DNA from: Kangiella sp.
GTDB lineage: Bacteria; Pseudomonadota; Gammaproteobacteria; Enterobacterales; Kangiellaceae
Direction of reading: 5' to 3'
NCBI GenBank assembly: GCA_002733465.1
Contig: NVVT01000008.1
Coordinates: 79,809 to 86,640, forward strand
DNA length: 6,832 bases
The notes under the pieces: generated by a model
Told to the model about the DNA's origin: nothing
Databases searched by the model: none
Seen by the model: only the letters and a program-made list of their open reading frames with translations
Position numbers and translations under genes: made by a program
In this document: piece after piece, positions 1 to 6,693 of the stretch
Layout of the letters: every line of letters starts with the position of its first letter
Position numbering within the stretch: the first letter of the stretch is position 1

Positions 1-2159
1 TGGTTAACACAAAATTATACTGGTTAGTTTTTTCACTCTTTGCATTGGTTCAGTTTATGCCTTATCAAACACATGCTAATGAGCACTCCTTATTAAAAGC
101 GTTTAAGCAAAAAGCACCTGTTGCTGGAATGCATCCCCATAAAAGCATCCACCATGATCTCACATTAAGTGATGATTGGTTTTGGTTACGGGATTCTAGT
201 TATCCTAAAACTGACGATGAAAATATACTGAATTATTTGAAAGATGAGAATACCTATTTCGATTTATTCAAAAACAAGAACGCCCAATTGATCAACAAAA
301 TATTTGAAGAGTTTAAAGGACGAATTGATGATAAAGAAACATCTGTCCCTTATATTAATAATGGTTTTGAATATCGATGGGAATTTAAAGAAGGTGATGA
401 TTATCGGACAAGATTTCGAAAAAATTTAGAAACTGGTAAAGAGTCTATTTTTCTTGATGAACCCTTGCTAGCAAAAAATAGTGAATATTTTGTTATTAGT
501 GATTGGAAAATTAGTCCAAACAATCAATATCTGGCTTATTCAGTCGATGTCACTGGCGATGAACGATATGAAATAAAGATAAAAGATCTTGATACTGGTA
601 AATTACTCAATGATGTGATTTTAAATAGCAATGGATCTGTTAACTTTTCTAGCGATAGTAAAAATATTCTATATGGATTGCTCGATCAAGAAAAATGGAA
701 AACAAACAGCATTAATGTTCATAAATTGGGAACCATTAATAGTCAAGATAGACTGTTAATAGAAGAGCCTGATGATAGCTTTTTTCTATGGTTTCATTTG
801 ACTAGAGACGGATTATTTTTTATTCTAAGTAGTTCAAAAGGAAGTGTCGATGAGGTTCATATCGTACCGTCTGATTTATCAACTGCACCTGTATTAATGG
901 CATCGAGAAAACAGAAAATTAAATATAACGTTTCTCATGCCCATGATCAATTTTATATTTTAACCAATGATACCCATGTGAATTTTAGGATCGCTACGGT
1001 CAATGACACAAAACCAGAATATAGCCATTGGAAATCGTTCAATGTAGCAAGCGATACTAACTATATCAGGAGCATTTCTACATTTGATAAATTTGTAGTG
1101 ATCAAACAAAATATTGATGGTTTAGAACAATTAATATTAAGTGATTATAAAGGAAATCAAACGACTATCGATTTTCCTGAATCATTATATACCGCTAGTT
1201 TATTTAATAATCCCGAGTTTACACAAAAACATATTAGGATCAATTATGAATCAATGATCACACCTGATACTGTTTTTGATTACAATATTGCGACGAAAAA
1301 ATTCTCAACAAAAAAGGTAAGAAAAATACCCTCAGGATATGACAAGAGCCAATATGAAACGATTAGGATTATGGCTGATGCTAGAGATGGGGTGAAAGTG
1401 CCCGTATCAATCATGTATAAAAAAGGCACCAAACTAGATGGTTCTAATCCCCTTCATTTATACGCATACGGTGCTTACGGTTCCGGAATATCGCCTAGTT
1501 TTTCAACATCACGTTTAAGTTATATTGATAGAGGGATCATTTATGCTATTGCTCATGTTCGTGGTGGAAATGAAATGGGTTATCAGTGGTATTTGGATGG
1601 CAAACTAAAAAAACGAACAAATACCTTCAATGATTTTGTAGATGTCGCTAAACATTTAGTCAAAAAACAATATACCAGCGTTGGAAAAATATCAATATCT
1701 GGCAGAAGTGCTGGCGGTGAACTAATGGGGGCAGTCGTCATTCAACAACCCGAACTATGGAGTTCCGTTAATTTAGGGGTCCCCTTTGTGGATGTTTTAA
1801 ATACAATGCTTTCTGCTGAGTTACCGTTAACCCCGCCGGAGTGGAGTGAATGGGGAAATCCGATTAAAAATAAAGCTGATTTTGAATTAATTCGTAGCTA
1901 CTCACCTTACGACAATATTACCGCAAAAAATTACCCACCAATGTTTGTATCAGGAGGTCTTAATGACCCTCGTGTGACTTATTGGGAACCGGCAAAATGG
2001 ACTGCAAAAATGCGTCATTTAAAAATAGATGATAACTTGTTAATCATGAGGATCAATATGGGAGCCGGACACTTTTCTAACAGCGGGCGATACGGCCGAT
2101 TAAAAGATTATGCCGAAGAATATGCTTTTACTTTATTGTCTCATGGGATTGAAAAATAG
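1..2159 (+). CDS. Secreted oligopeptidase B-like S9A serine peptidase (start codon one base outside the window)
   Basis: Serine peptidase of the prolyl oligopeptidase family, closest by eye to oligopeptidase B (PtrB), which cleaves short peptides after Arg/Lys. If the codon spanning positions 0-2 (?TG) is the start, the protein has 719 residues, and the numbering here uses that start. Residues 1-26 form a signal peptide: Lys at 5, a hydrophobic stretch, then THA before Asn27. The beta-propeller domain covers roughly 40-470, beginning with the family WLRD at 62-65, and the alpha/beta-hydrolase domain covers roughly 480-715. The catalytic Ser570 is in GRSAGGELMG, Asp656 in GGLNDPRV and His691 in AGHFSNSGR, with family-like spacing of 86 and 35. 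The Glu residues in PPEWSEWGNP match the acidic P1-pocket segment of oligopeptidase B. An internal TTG at 45 would cut the signal peptide in half. Export is unusual compared with cytoplasmic E. coli PtrB and suggests periplasmic peptide degradation. Fold and catalysis are sure; substrate is inferred. Confidence 0.93.
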   Translation, partial: VNTKLYWLVFSLFALVQFMPYQTHANEHSLLKAFKQKAPVAGMHPHKSIHHDLTLSDDWFWLRDSSYPKTDDENILNYLKDENTYFDLFKNKNAQLINKIFEEFKGRIDDKETSVPYINNGFEYRWEFKEGDDYRTRFRKNLETGKESIFLDEPLLAKNSEYFVISDWKISPNNQYLAYSVDVTGDERYEIKIKDLDTGKLLNDVILNSNGSVNFSSDSKNILYGLLDQEKWKTNSINVHKLGTINSQDRLLIEEPDDSFFLWFHLTRDGLFFILSSSKGSVDEVHIVPSDLSTAPVLMASRKQKIKYNVSHAHDQFYILTNDTHVNFRIATVNDTKPEYSHWKSFNVASDTNYIRSISTFDKFVVIKQNIDGLEQLILSDYKGNQTTIDFPESLYTASLFNNPEFTQKHIRINYESMITPDTVFDYNIATKKFSTKKVRKIPSGYDKSQYETIRIMADARDGVKVPVSIMYKKGTKLDGSNPLHLYAYGAYGSGISPSFSTSRLSYIDRGIIYAIAHVRGGNEMGYQWYLDGKLKKRTNTFNDFVDVAKHLVKKQYTSVGKISISGRSAGGELMGAVVIQQPELWSSVNLGVPFVDVLNTMLSAELPLTPPEWSEWGNPIKNKADFELIRSYSPYDNITAKNYPPMFVSGGLNDPRVTYWEPAKWTAKMRHLKIDDNLLIMRINMGAGHFSNSGRYGRLKDYAEEYAFTLLSHGIEK

Positions 2160-2174
2160 AGTTATTATTCATCC

Positions 2175-2206
2175 AAATAGTCAGTTTAAAAAAGAACTGA
2201 CTATTT
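2175..2206. terminator. Hairpin between convergent genes, probable bidirectional terminator
   Basis: A perfect 12-bp inverted repeat, AAATAGTCAGTT (2175-2186) and AACTGACTATTT (2195-2206), with an 8-nt A-rich loop, starts 15 bp after the peptidase stop. It overlaps the stop codon of the minus-strand DUF4124 gene (2201-2203). The position between two converging genes fits a shared terminator. The U-tracts after the stem are poor in both directions (ATTTACACTTATC on the plus side), and the stem is AT-rich, so termination may be leaky or Rho-assisted. Confidence 0.6.
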
Positions 2207-2668
2207 ACACTTATCACGAATTGTTTTTTCTAGCTCTGCCAATTTTTTATTCTTTTTAACGTCAGATAGCTGTAAGAAGGTTCGCTTTCCGTTTTCATCT
2301 TGATTATAAATAACACCGCGTCCACTAAAAACAAGAACAAGACGTTTTGCTTCGGCGCATTCCTTTTGCATCCTAACTTCTTCTTTTTCAGATTCAACCA
2401 CTAAATCACGTTTTGCCTGCCTTTCTTGCTCTGCTACTTCACTTAAACGCCTATAGGATTCCATCCGTTTAGCTGAACGACTTTTTGCCTCTTTTAGCGA
2501 TTTTTCTGAAAGCCCTTTATTGACTTTGATGACTTCATTTTTGTCTCCAATAGGCTTATCTGAATAATGAGTTTTTCCATTTTCATCCGTCCACTTATAA
2601 ATTTTTGCATTAGCCGTACTTGCAAATATCATCGTAAACAGTAGTAACATCCCAATTGTTAAGCGCAT
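2201..2668 (-). CDS. Secreted DUF4124-domain protein
   Basis: Exported protein of 155 residues with unknown function. Residues 1-21 are a clear signal peptide (Arg2, a Leu/Met/Phe-rich core, cleavage after ANA). The mature protein opens with IYKWTDENGKTHYSDKP (about residues 23-39), the conserved core of DUF4124, a short beta-rich domain common at the N-terminus of gammaproteobacterial envelope proteins. Residues about 45-105 are rich in Lys, Arg and Glu and look helical or coiled-coil. Two Cys lie outside the signal peptide, one in the helical part and one next to the C-terminus, and could form a disulfide in the periplasm. I chose the ATG at 2668 because AGGAAAGG lies just upstream and the signal peptide begins there. 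A longer in-frame ATG at 2704 overlaps the likely -10 box and would put a charged stretch before the signal peptide. The gene appears monocistronic. Confidence 0.85.
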   Translation of the reverse strand: MRLTIGMLLLFTMIFASTANAKIYKWTDENGKTHYSDKPIGDKNEVIKVNKGLSEKSLKEAKSRSAKRMESYRRLSEVAEQERQAKRDLVVESEKEEVRMQKECAEAKRLVLVFSGRGVIYNQDENGKRTFLQLSDVKKNKKLAELEKTIRDKCK

Positions 2669-2670
2669 AT

Positions 2671-2678
2671 CCTTTCCT
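2671..2678 (-). promoter_or_regulatory. Ribosome binding site deciding the DUF4124 start
   Basis: On the minus strand AGGAAAGG precedes ATG at 2668, with the AGGAA core five bases from it. The alternative ATG at 2704 has no comparable purine-rich stretch in front of it, so this site supports the 155-residue protein. Confidence 0.7.
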
Positions 2679-2702
2679 TTTATTTTCAAACTCATAACTT
2701 CC

Positions 2703-2731
2703 ATTATGCTTAATTCTATACTTTAAAGCAA
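2703..2731 (-). promoter_or_regulatory. Sigma70-type promoter of the DUF4124 gene
   Basis: On the minus strand TTGCTT (2726-2731) and CATAAT (2703-2708) are separated by exactly 17 bases. The -10 box matches consensus at 5 of 6 positions and the -35 at the TTG core only. Transcription would start near 2696, leaving a leader of about 28 bases that contains the ribosome binding site of the 2668 start. Called by eye. Confidence 0.5.
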
Positions 2732-2845
2732 AGTGTATATACCCAACACGCTTATCAACTTTTAGATAGTCTCTTTAGCCAAGATGAACATATCTGAATC
2801 TGAACATGAATTTTGAGAATCATTTATTCATATTAAATTCAAAAT

Positions 2846-4243
2846 TTAAAAGAATTGGTCTTTAATTTTACCATAATGAAAATATCCCCACTGACCTACT
2901 CTGCGAAACTTTGCAAAAGGAAATAATGGTAATTGCTTATTGAAATAAGGTAAGTCAGGCATTTCCAATCCCGCTATTTTTTGTGCCAATCGTTTCCCTG
3001 CTTGCACGGCAAAAGATACACCATTGCCACAATAACCCATACTATAAAAAATATTTTTATTATCTTCTGCTTGGCAAATGTGCGGTAAATCATCTAATGA
3101 AATGCTGATCCAGCCAGACCAAGAATAATCATATTCAATATTATCAAGCGCAGGAAAACTAACTTTTAACATTTTTAATAATCGATTTGCAAAATAAGGA
3201 TCGTCAGCATCTTTGCCTGATATTGCGCCTCTGCCACCAAAGAGTATTCTATTATCCGGTAGTTTTCTAAAATAGTACTTTAATGCTCTAGTATCCATTA
3301 CTACATTATCGGATAAAAAATTTGCTTCAGTGAGTTGTTGTTGAGTAAGAGGCTTTGTCACTATTATTTGTGATAAGACTGGCAGGGTTCTGTTATTAAC
3401 CGATGAATGAAATCCTTGCGGTGTATAACCATTGGTGGCAATCACCACTTTTTTAGCAGTAACAATTCCATTAGGTGTAATGAGTTTTTGTTTTGAATTT
3501 GAATTAGAATTAGAATTAGAATTAGAATTAGAGTCTGAGTCTGAGCCATGCCCTACATTTTGAAAACTAGTGACGGGGCTTCCCGTGTGAATTTTAGCGC
3601 CTAATTCACGTGCATACTTCTGGTAGCCCCAAGCGAGTTTAAGCGGATTAATTCCATAGCCATCATTAAACTTAATTGCGCCGTAAGCATTTTGACTATT
3701 AAAATATTCAGCCTTAATTTGCTCTTGGGTTAATATTTCACAGGAATAATCAAATTGTTCTTTCAACATTTTTGATTGGCTAATCAATCCAGCCATCATG
3801 GACGGTTTATGAGCAACACGTAAATAACCTTTCGATTGTGGCTGACAATCAATATTTGTATCAAGGATCAAGCTATTAACCGTTTCAACCCCCTCGCAGG
3901 TTTCATTATAAATTCCCTTAGCAACCTCAATGCCCCATTTTTTTATCATTGAAGAATAAGGTTTTCTGCCAGTAGATTTAAGAATAAACCCAGCGTTTCT
4001 ACCACTACATCCCCATGCAGTTTGATTAGCTTCTATAATATGTGCTTTTATATTGTGATCTTTAGCCAAATGAATTGCGCAAGACAAAGCGGTATAACCA
4101 GCACCAATAATGGCAACATCGACTTCAATATCGTTATTTATCGACCCATCATCTTGTGGAGCATCACCAGAGTGTTCGGCCCAGTAGCTTTGGGGGTAGG
4201 GTTCATTTTGGCCGGGTGATTGATGTTTTAATGGATCGTACAT
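2846..4243 (-). CDS. FAD-dependent amine/amino-acid oxidoreductase (DAO family, PuuB-like)
   Basis: Flavoenzyme of 465 residues, the usual size for the DAO (PF01266) group that includes gamma-glutamylputrescine oxidase PuuB and related amino-acid or polyamine oxidases; these oxidise a C-N bond and reduce FAD. The N-terminal Rossmann motif is VDVAIIGAGYTALS (41-54), with Glu71 at the expected ribose-binding position. SGRNAG follows at 80-85, as in PuuB. A second FAD-contact segment, YSMGYCGNGVSFAVQAGKRLA, spans 400-420. There is no signal peptide, so it is probably cytoplasmic. Residues 234-250 are a Ser-Asp then Ser-Asn repeat from a DNA microsatellite, lying in a loop between VTSF and LITPNGIVTAKKVVIATNGY, away from the FAD motifs. 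AAAGAGAA at 4252-4259 sits eight bases before the ATG. No putrescine-pathway gene is adjacent, so the substrate is not predicted and no symbol is given. Confidence 0.88.
   Translation of the reverse strand: MYDPLKHQSPGQNEPYPQSYWAEHSGDAPQDDGSINNDIEVDVAIIGAGYTALSCAIHLAKDHNIKAHIIEANQTAWGCSGRNAGFILKSTGRKPYSSMIKKWGIEVAKGIYNETCEGVETVNSLILDTNIDCQPQSKGYLRVAHKPSMMAGLISQSKMLKEQFDYSCEILTQEQIKAEYFNSQNAYGAIKFNDGYGINPLKLAWGYQKYARELGAKIHTGSPVTSFQNVGHGSDSDSNSNSNSNSNSNSKQKLITPNGIVTAKKVVIATNGYTPQGFHSSVNNRTLPVLSQIIVTKPLTQQQLTEANFLSDNVVMDTRALKYYFRKLPDNRILFGGRGAISGKDADDPYFANRLLKMLKVSFPALDNIEYDYSWSGWISISLDDLPHICQAEDNKNIFYSMGYCGNGVSFAVQAGKRLAQKIAGLEMPDLPYFNKQLPLFPFAKFRRVGQWGYFHYGKIKDQFF
3495..3545. repeat. In-frame hexanucleotide microsatellite within the oxidoreductase gene
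   Basis: Five perfect tandem copies of GAATTA (plus strand, 3501-3530) are preceded by one GAATTT (3495-3500) and followed by two GAGTCT units and a partial GAG (3531-3545). Read on the coding (minus) strand this gives TCA GAC pairs, then AAT TCT pairs, encoding Ser-Asp and Ser-Asn dipeptides at residues 234-250. Because the unit is six bases, copy-number change alters protein length by two residues without shifting the frame. Confidence 0.95.
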
Positions 4244-4546
4244 TAGTGCTGTTCTCTTTCGTTAGGCATTTAACTTAATCATTTTCACAACGTTTTTACT
4301 GAAATCTGATTTTTTGATTAATTTATAATTGCTCTAATGAATACTTTAATAAATATTGGAAATGCCTATAGGATTTACTTTTCTCAAGTAGACGTCATTA
4401 TCAATTGATTTTTATTAATAATAACTTGAGGTCGAATAAAATTCGAGGTCAAGCCAGTTTTACAATGATTAATTTTTTTCAACCAAAAACGTGAATGCTC
4501 GTTCTTATTAGTCGGCAAGTCCAATCCAACACAATCAATAATCGGA
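4244..4546. other. 303-bp intergenic region between ruvB and the oxidoreductase gene
   Basis: AT-rich spacer without a supportable gene. It holds the imperfect palindrome at 4425-4453 and the ribosome binding site of the oxidoreductase at 4252-4259. A minus-strand TATAAA (4322-4327) is a possible -10 box for the oxidoreductase but has no good -35 at 17-18 bases. The palindrome AATAATC-G-GATTATT (4537-4551) straddles the ruvB stop; with one central base it is a poor hairpin. No tRNA, small RNA or known riboswitch is recognisable by eye. Confidence 0.6.
4425..4453. repeat. 29-bp imperfect palindrome (hairpin or operator)
   Basis: CTTGA (4425-4429), GG, TCGAAT (4432-4437), AAA, ATTCGA (4441-4446), GG, TCAAG (4449-4453). 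Outer arms of 5 bp and inner arms of 6 bp pair perfectly around a symmetric GG/GG mismatch. On the minus strand it lies about 95 bases after the ruvB stop and is followed by TTATTATTAATAAAAA, so it might be a weak terminator for ruvB. It lies about 180 bases before the oxidoreductase start, so an operator for a dimeric regulator is the alternative. Confidence 0.45.
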
Positions 4547-5560
4547 TTATTTTTCTGAAGACTTAAATTTCAAACCAAAATGTCGATAAGCGGAGTCTGT
4601 CGCCACACGTCCTTGAGGTGTTCGATGAATGTAGCCTTGCTGAATTAAGAAAGGTTCGAGAACATCTTCTATGGTATCTCTCTCTTCACTGATAGCGGCA
4701 GCCAATGAGTTTAACCCAACGGGCCCGCCATCAAATTTTTCGATAATACATAACAGCAACTTTCTATCCATATTATCAAATCCCTTTTGATCGACATCTA
4801 ATAAATTGAGGGCTAAATCAGAAATGGATTGTGATATTGAACCATCGCCTTTTACTTCGGCATAATCTCTTACTCGCCGTAATAATCGATTAGCTATTCG
4901 AGGTGTTCCTCTAGATCGTCTAGCGATTTCTAGCGCACCTTGATGATCAATCGGTAAATTAACAATTCTTGCTGAGCGTTCAACGATGGACGTTAGATCT
5001 TCCACATTATAAAATTCTAATCGTTGCACAATGCCAAAACGGTCTCTGAGCGGTGATGTTAATAACCCAGCTCTTGTGGTAGCACCGACTAAAGTGAATG
5101 GAGGTAAATCTAGTTTGATTGAACGCGCAGCGGGCCCTTCTCCTATCATGATATCAAGTTGATAGTCTTCCATTGCAGGATATAAAATTTCTTCTACTAC
5201 AGGGCTTAAACGGTGAATTTCATCGATGAAAAGAACATCATTTTCTTCTAAATTGGTTAAAAGTGCGGCTAAATCACCCGCTTTTTCTAAAACAGGTCCA
5301 GAAGTATGTCGAATGTTAACATTCATCTCGGTTGCAACAATATTGGCTAAGGTTGTTTTTCCTAATCCCGGTGGCCCAAATATCAGAACATGATCTAGGG
5401 CATCTTGACGCTTTCTTGCCGCCTGAAACGCAATATCCATTTGTGCTTTTACGTTGGGTTGACCGATGTAATCAGAGAGAGTTTTAGGACGGATTGCGCG
5501 ATCAACTTGCTCTTCAGTGCTTTGAGTTGTTGCGCTTATAATTCGATCGGTTTCTATCAT
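4547..5560 (-). CDS. ruvB: Holliday junction branch-migration DNA helicase RuvB
   Basis: RuvB is the hexameric AAA+ motor that, loaded by RuvA, drives branch migration of Holliday junctions during recombination and fork repair before RuvC cleavage. The 337 residues match the usual length, and the sequence is collinear with E. coli RuvB from the first residues. Visible parts are Walker A GPPGLGKT (62-69), Walker B DVLFIDE (108-114), sensor 1 in LVGATTRAG (157-165), arginine finger Arg174 in LRDRFG, sensor 2 in GTPRIANRLLRR (218-229), and a winged-helix DNA-binding C-terminus (about 260-330) with QGYIHRTPQGRVAT. All key residues are present, so it should be active. The start is fixed by family alignment; no clear Shine-Dalgarno sequence precedes it. 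The gene directly upstream is a porin-like gene rather than ruvA, and ruvC is not visible; they must be elsewhere or missing. Confidence 0.98.
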   Translation of the reverse strand: MIETDRIISATTQSTEEQVDRAIRPKTLSDYIGQPNVKAQMDIAFQAARKRQDALDHVLIFGPPGLGKTTLANIVATEMNVNIRHTSGPVLEKAGDLAALLTNLEENDVLFIDEIHRLSPVVEEILYPAMEDYQLDIMIGEGPAARSIKLDLPPFTLVGATTRAGLLTSPLRDRFGIVQRLEFYNVEDLTSIVERSARIVNLPIDHQGALEIARRSRGTPRIANRLLRRVRDYAEVKGDGSISQSISDLALNLLDVDQKGFDNMDRKLLLCIIEKFDGGPVGLNSLAAAISEERDTIEDVLEPFLIQQGYIHRTPQGRVATDSAYRHFGLKFKSSEK

Positions 5561-5600
5561 AAGAATGGCTAAAGGTTGGTTTTAATTGATAACTTCACTA

Positions 5601-5630
5601 TCTATATGAGTAGTATAAGGAAATAATCAA
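5601..5630 (-). promoter_or_regulatory. Weak candidate promoter for ruvB
   Basis: In the 70-bp gap before ruvB the minus strand reads TTGATT (5625-5630), 18 bases, then TATAGA (5601-5606), each matching consensus at 4 of 6 positions. A second possible -10 box, TATACT (5612-5617), has a better match but no good -35. ruvB could instead be transcribed by read-through from the porin gene; nothing in the gap looks like a terminator. Confidence 0.3.
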
Positions 5631-6692
5631 TTAAAAGAAAGAACGTAACTCTAAAAATATTCGTTTAGTATTGTAAGTACGCCATTCTTCGTCAAAATAA
5701 CTAACTTGAACAAATGTATCTTCGGTTATTCCATAGGAGGTTGAAACTCTATAACCTTTAGTCCAAGTTGCAAACCACCAATCGTCGTCATTAAAAGCAG
5801 CTACTGTAGCATCTTGTTCAATGTCTTGATAATGTAAATTGAACTGCCAGCTCCCAGGGATCTGGTTATTACCGATCACAAAGTTTACTCGCTTCATCTG
5901 ATTACTATCGTCTACAGCCATATTTTGGCCTGCCTCGAAACCTAGTGATATTGACTGGTCAAAAACATCAAAATTCATTGTCAAATCGAGTAATATTATT
6001 TCAAAATCTAACCTTAATGCCTCATTCGTATTCGTCCTTCTCAAATTAAACTCACCATCAATTAGCGTTTCAGTATTAGTTATTTGAATGGCTGAACCTC
6101 CGTAAGTGATAAATAGAGCATCGAAGCCAATTGTATGGTGTAGATTGAAATAATTTAAAGTCGTCTCTTGATTAAAAATATGTTCAACTTGACTACTTCC
6201 AAATGACAGATCGATCTCTGACTCTGACTCAGAGCCTGTCATCCAATGCTGGTTGTAACTGGCTCCTCGGGTGATGATATCCTTATCCCAAACCATTGTC
6301 GAAAAATTAGTTGCCATATAACTTTTTCCAAACCTTAAAAAGCTCTGATTACTCGAATTCGGATCTGAAAAATTCCAGTCCAAATAAAACTGGTCAACAT
6401 CCAGCGTGTTTGACTCCGAATTATCTAAATTTCTCAGGTTTTCGTCAGCGTCATCTATTCCTTTATTCCCTTTAATAGAAAATCCAAATGAAAAATTGTC
6501 GTCAATGGGTGCTGTTAACTCCATCCAAATGGTGAGCCGTGTTCTTTCTAAATCTTCTCTACCACCAGGCAAGCCTGTTGTTCGTTCACTACGCAATAAC
6601 AACTCACTGTTCCATTCGCCTATGGTTTCTTGTTTAGGTAAAGCTTTCACGGAAAGACTAAAAAACAAAACAATTAATAAAATAATTTTCAT
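5631..6692 (-). CDS. Putative porin, outer-membrane beta-barrel protein (Porin_5-like)
   Basis: Protein of 353 residues with a signal peptide at 1-17 (Lys2, hydrophobic core, cleavage after VKA). The mature part alternates polar and hydrophobic residues in short beta strands and ends in LELRSFF, a C-terminal aromatic strand as recognised by the BAM machinery. Three segments resemble the uncharacterised Porin_5 (PF16930) group: FLRFGKSYMATNF followed by MVWDKDIITRGASY (about 118-146), SWQFNLHYQDIEQDATVAAF (281-300), and the last two strands from YRVSTSYGITEDTFVQVSYF (314-333). Loops are acidic, including SESESE at 154-159. Transported solute is unknown. Its ATG lies one base after the stop of the upstream kinase gene and the nearest GGAG is 13 bases away, so translation probably depends on coupling to the kinase. 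Barrel location is well supported; the family assignment is by recalled motif similarity only. Confidence 0.75.
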   Translation of the reverse strand: MKIILLIVLFFSLSVKALPKQETIGEWNSELLLRSERTTGLPGGREDLERTRLTIWMELTAPIDDNFSFGFSIKGNKGIDDADENLRNLDNSESNTLDVDQFYLDWNFSDPNSSNQSFLRFGKSYMATNFSTMVWDKDIITRGASYNQHWMTGSESESEIDLSFGSSQVEHIFNQETTLNYFNLHHTIGFDALFITYGGSAIQITNTETLIDGEFNLRRTNTNEALRLDFEIILLDLTMNFDVFDQSISLGFEAGQNMAVDDSNQMKRVNFVIGNNQIPGSWQFNLHYQDIEQDATVAAFNDDDWWFATWTKGYRVSTSYGITEDTFVQVSYFDEEWRTYNTKRIFLELRSFF

Positions 6693-6693
6693 T

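Noticed and set aside
2201..2704. Longer 167-residue form of the DUF4124 protein starting at 2704
   Set aside because: Its ATG overlaps the likely -10 box, lacks a ribosome binding site, and would put charged residues before a standard signal peptide; the 2668 start explains all three.
2809..2846. AATTTTGA / TCAAAATT inverted repeat after the oxidoreductase stop, as a terminator
   Set aside because: All but one base pair are A-T, the loop is 22 bases and no U-tract follows; too weak to call.
4022..4219. 65-codon plus-strand open frame
   Set aside because: Lies wholly antisense to the FAD-binding N-terminal region of the oxidoreductase and resembles no family; it is a shadow frame.
2449..4375. 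12-bp match GCCTATAGGATT at 2449-2460 and 4364-4375
   Set aside because: About one such 12-mer match is expected by chance in a window of this size, and the flanks do not match.
4384..4541. Minus-strand open frame of about 50 codons in the ruvB-oxidoreductase spacer, reading DCVGLDLPTNKNEHSRF and so on
   Set aside because: No ATG near its beginning, no ribosome binding site and no recognisable family; a chance open frame is plausible in this sequence. A protein search with the translated segment could reveal a gene remnant.
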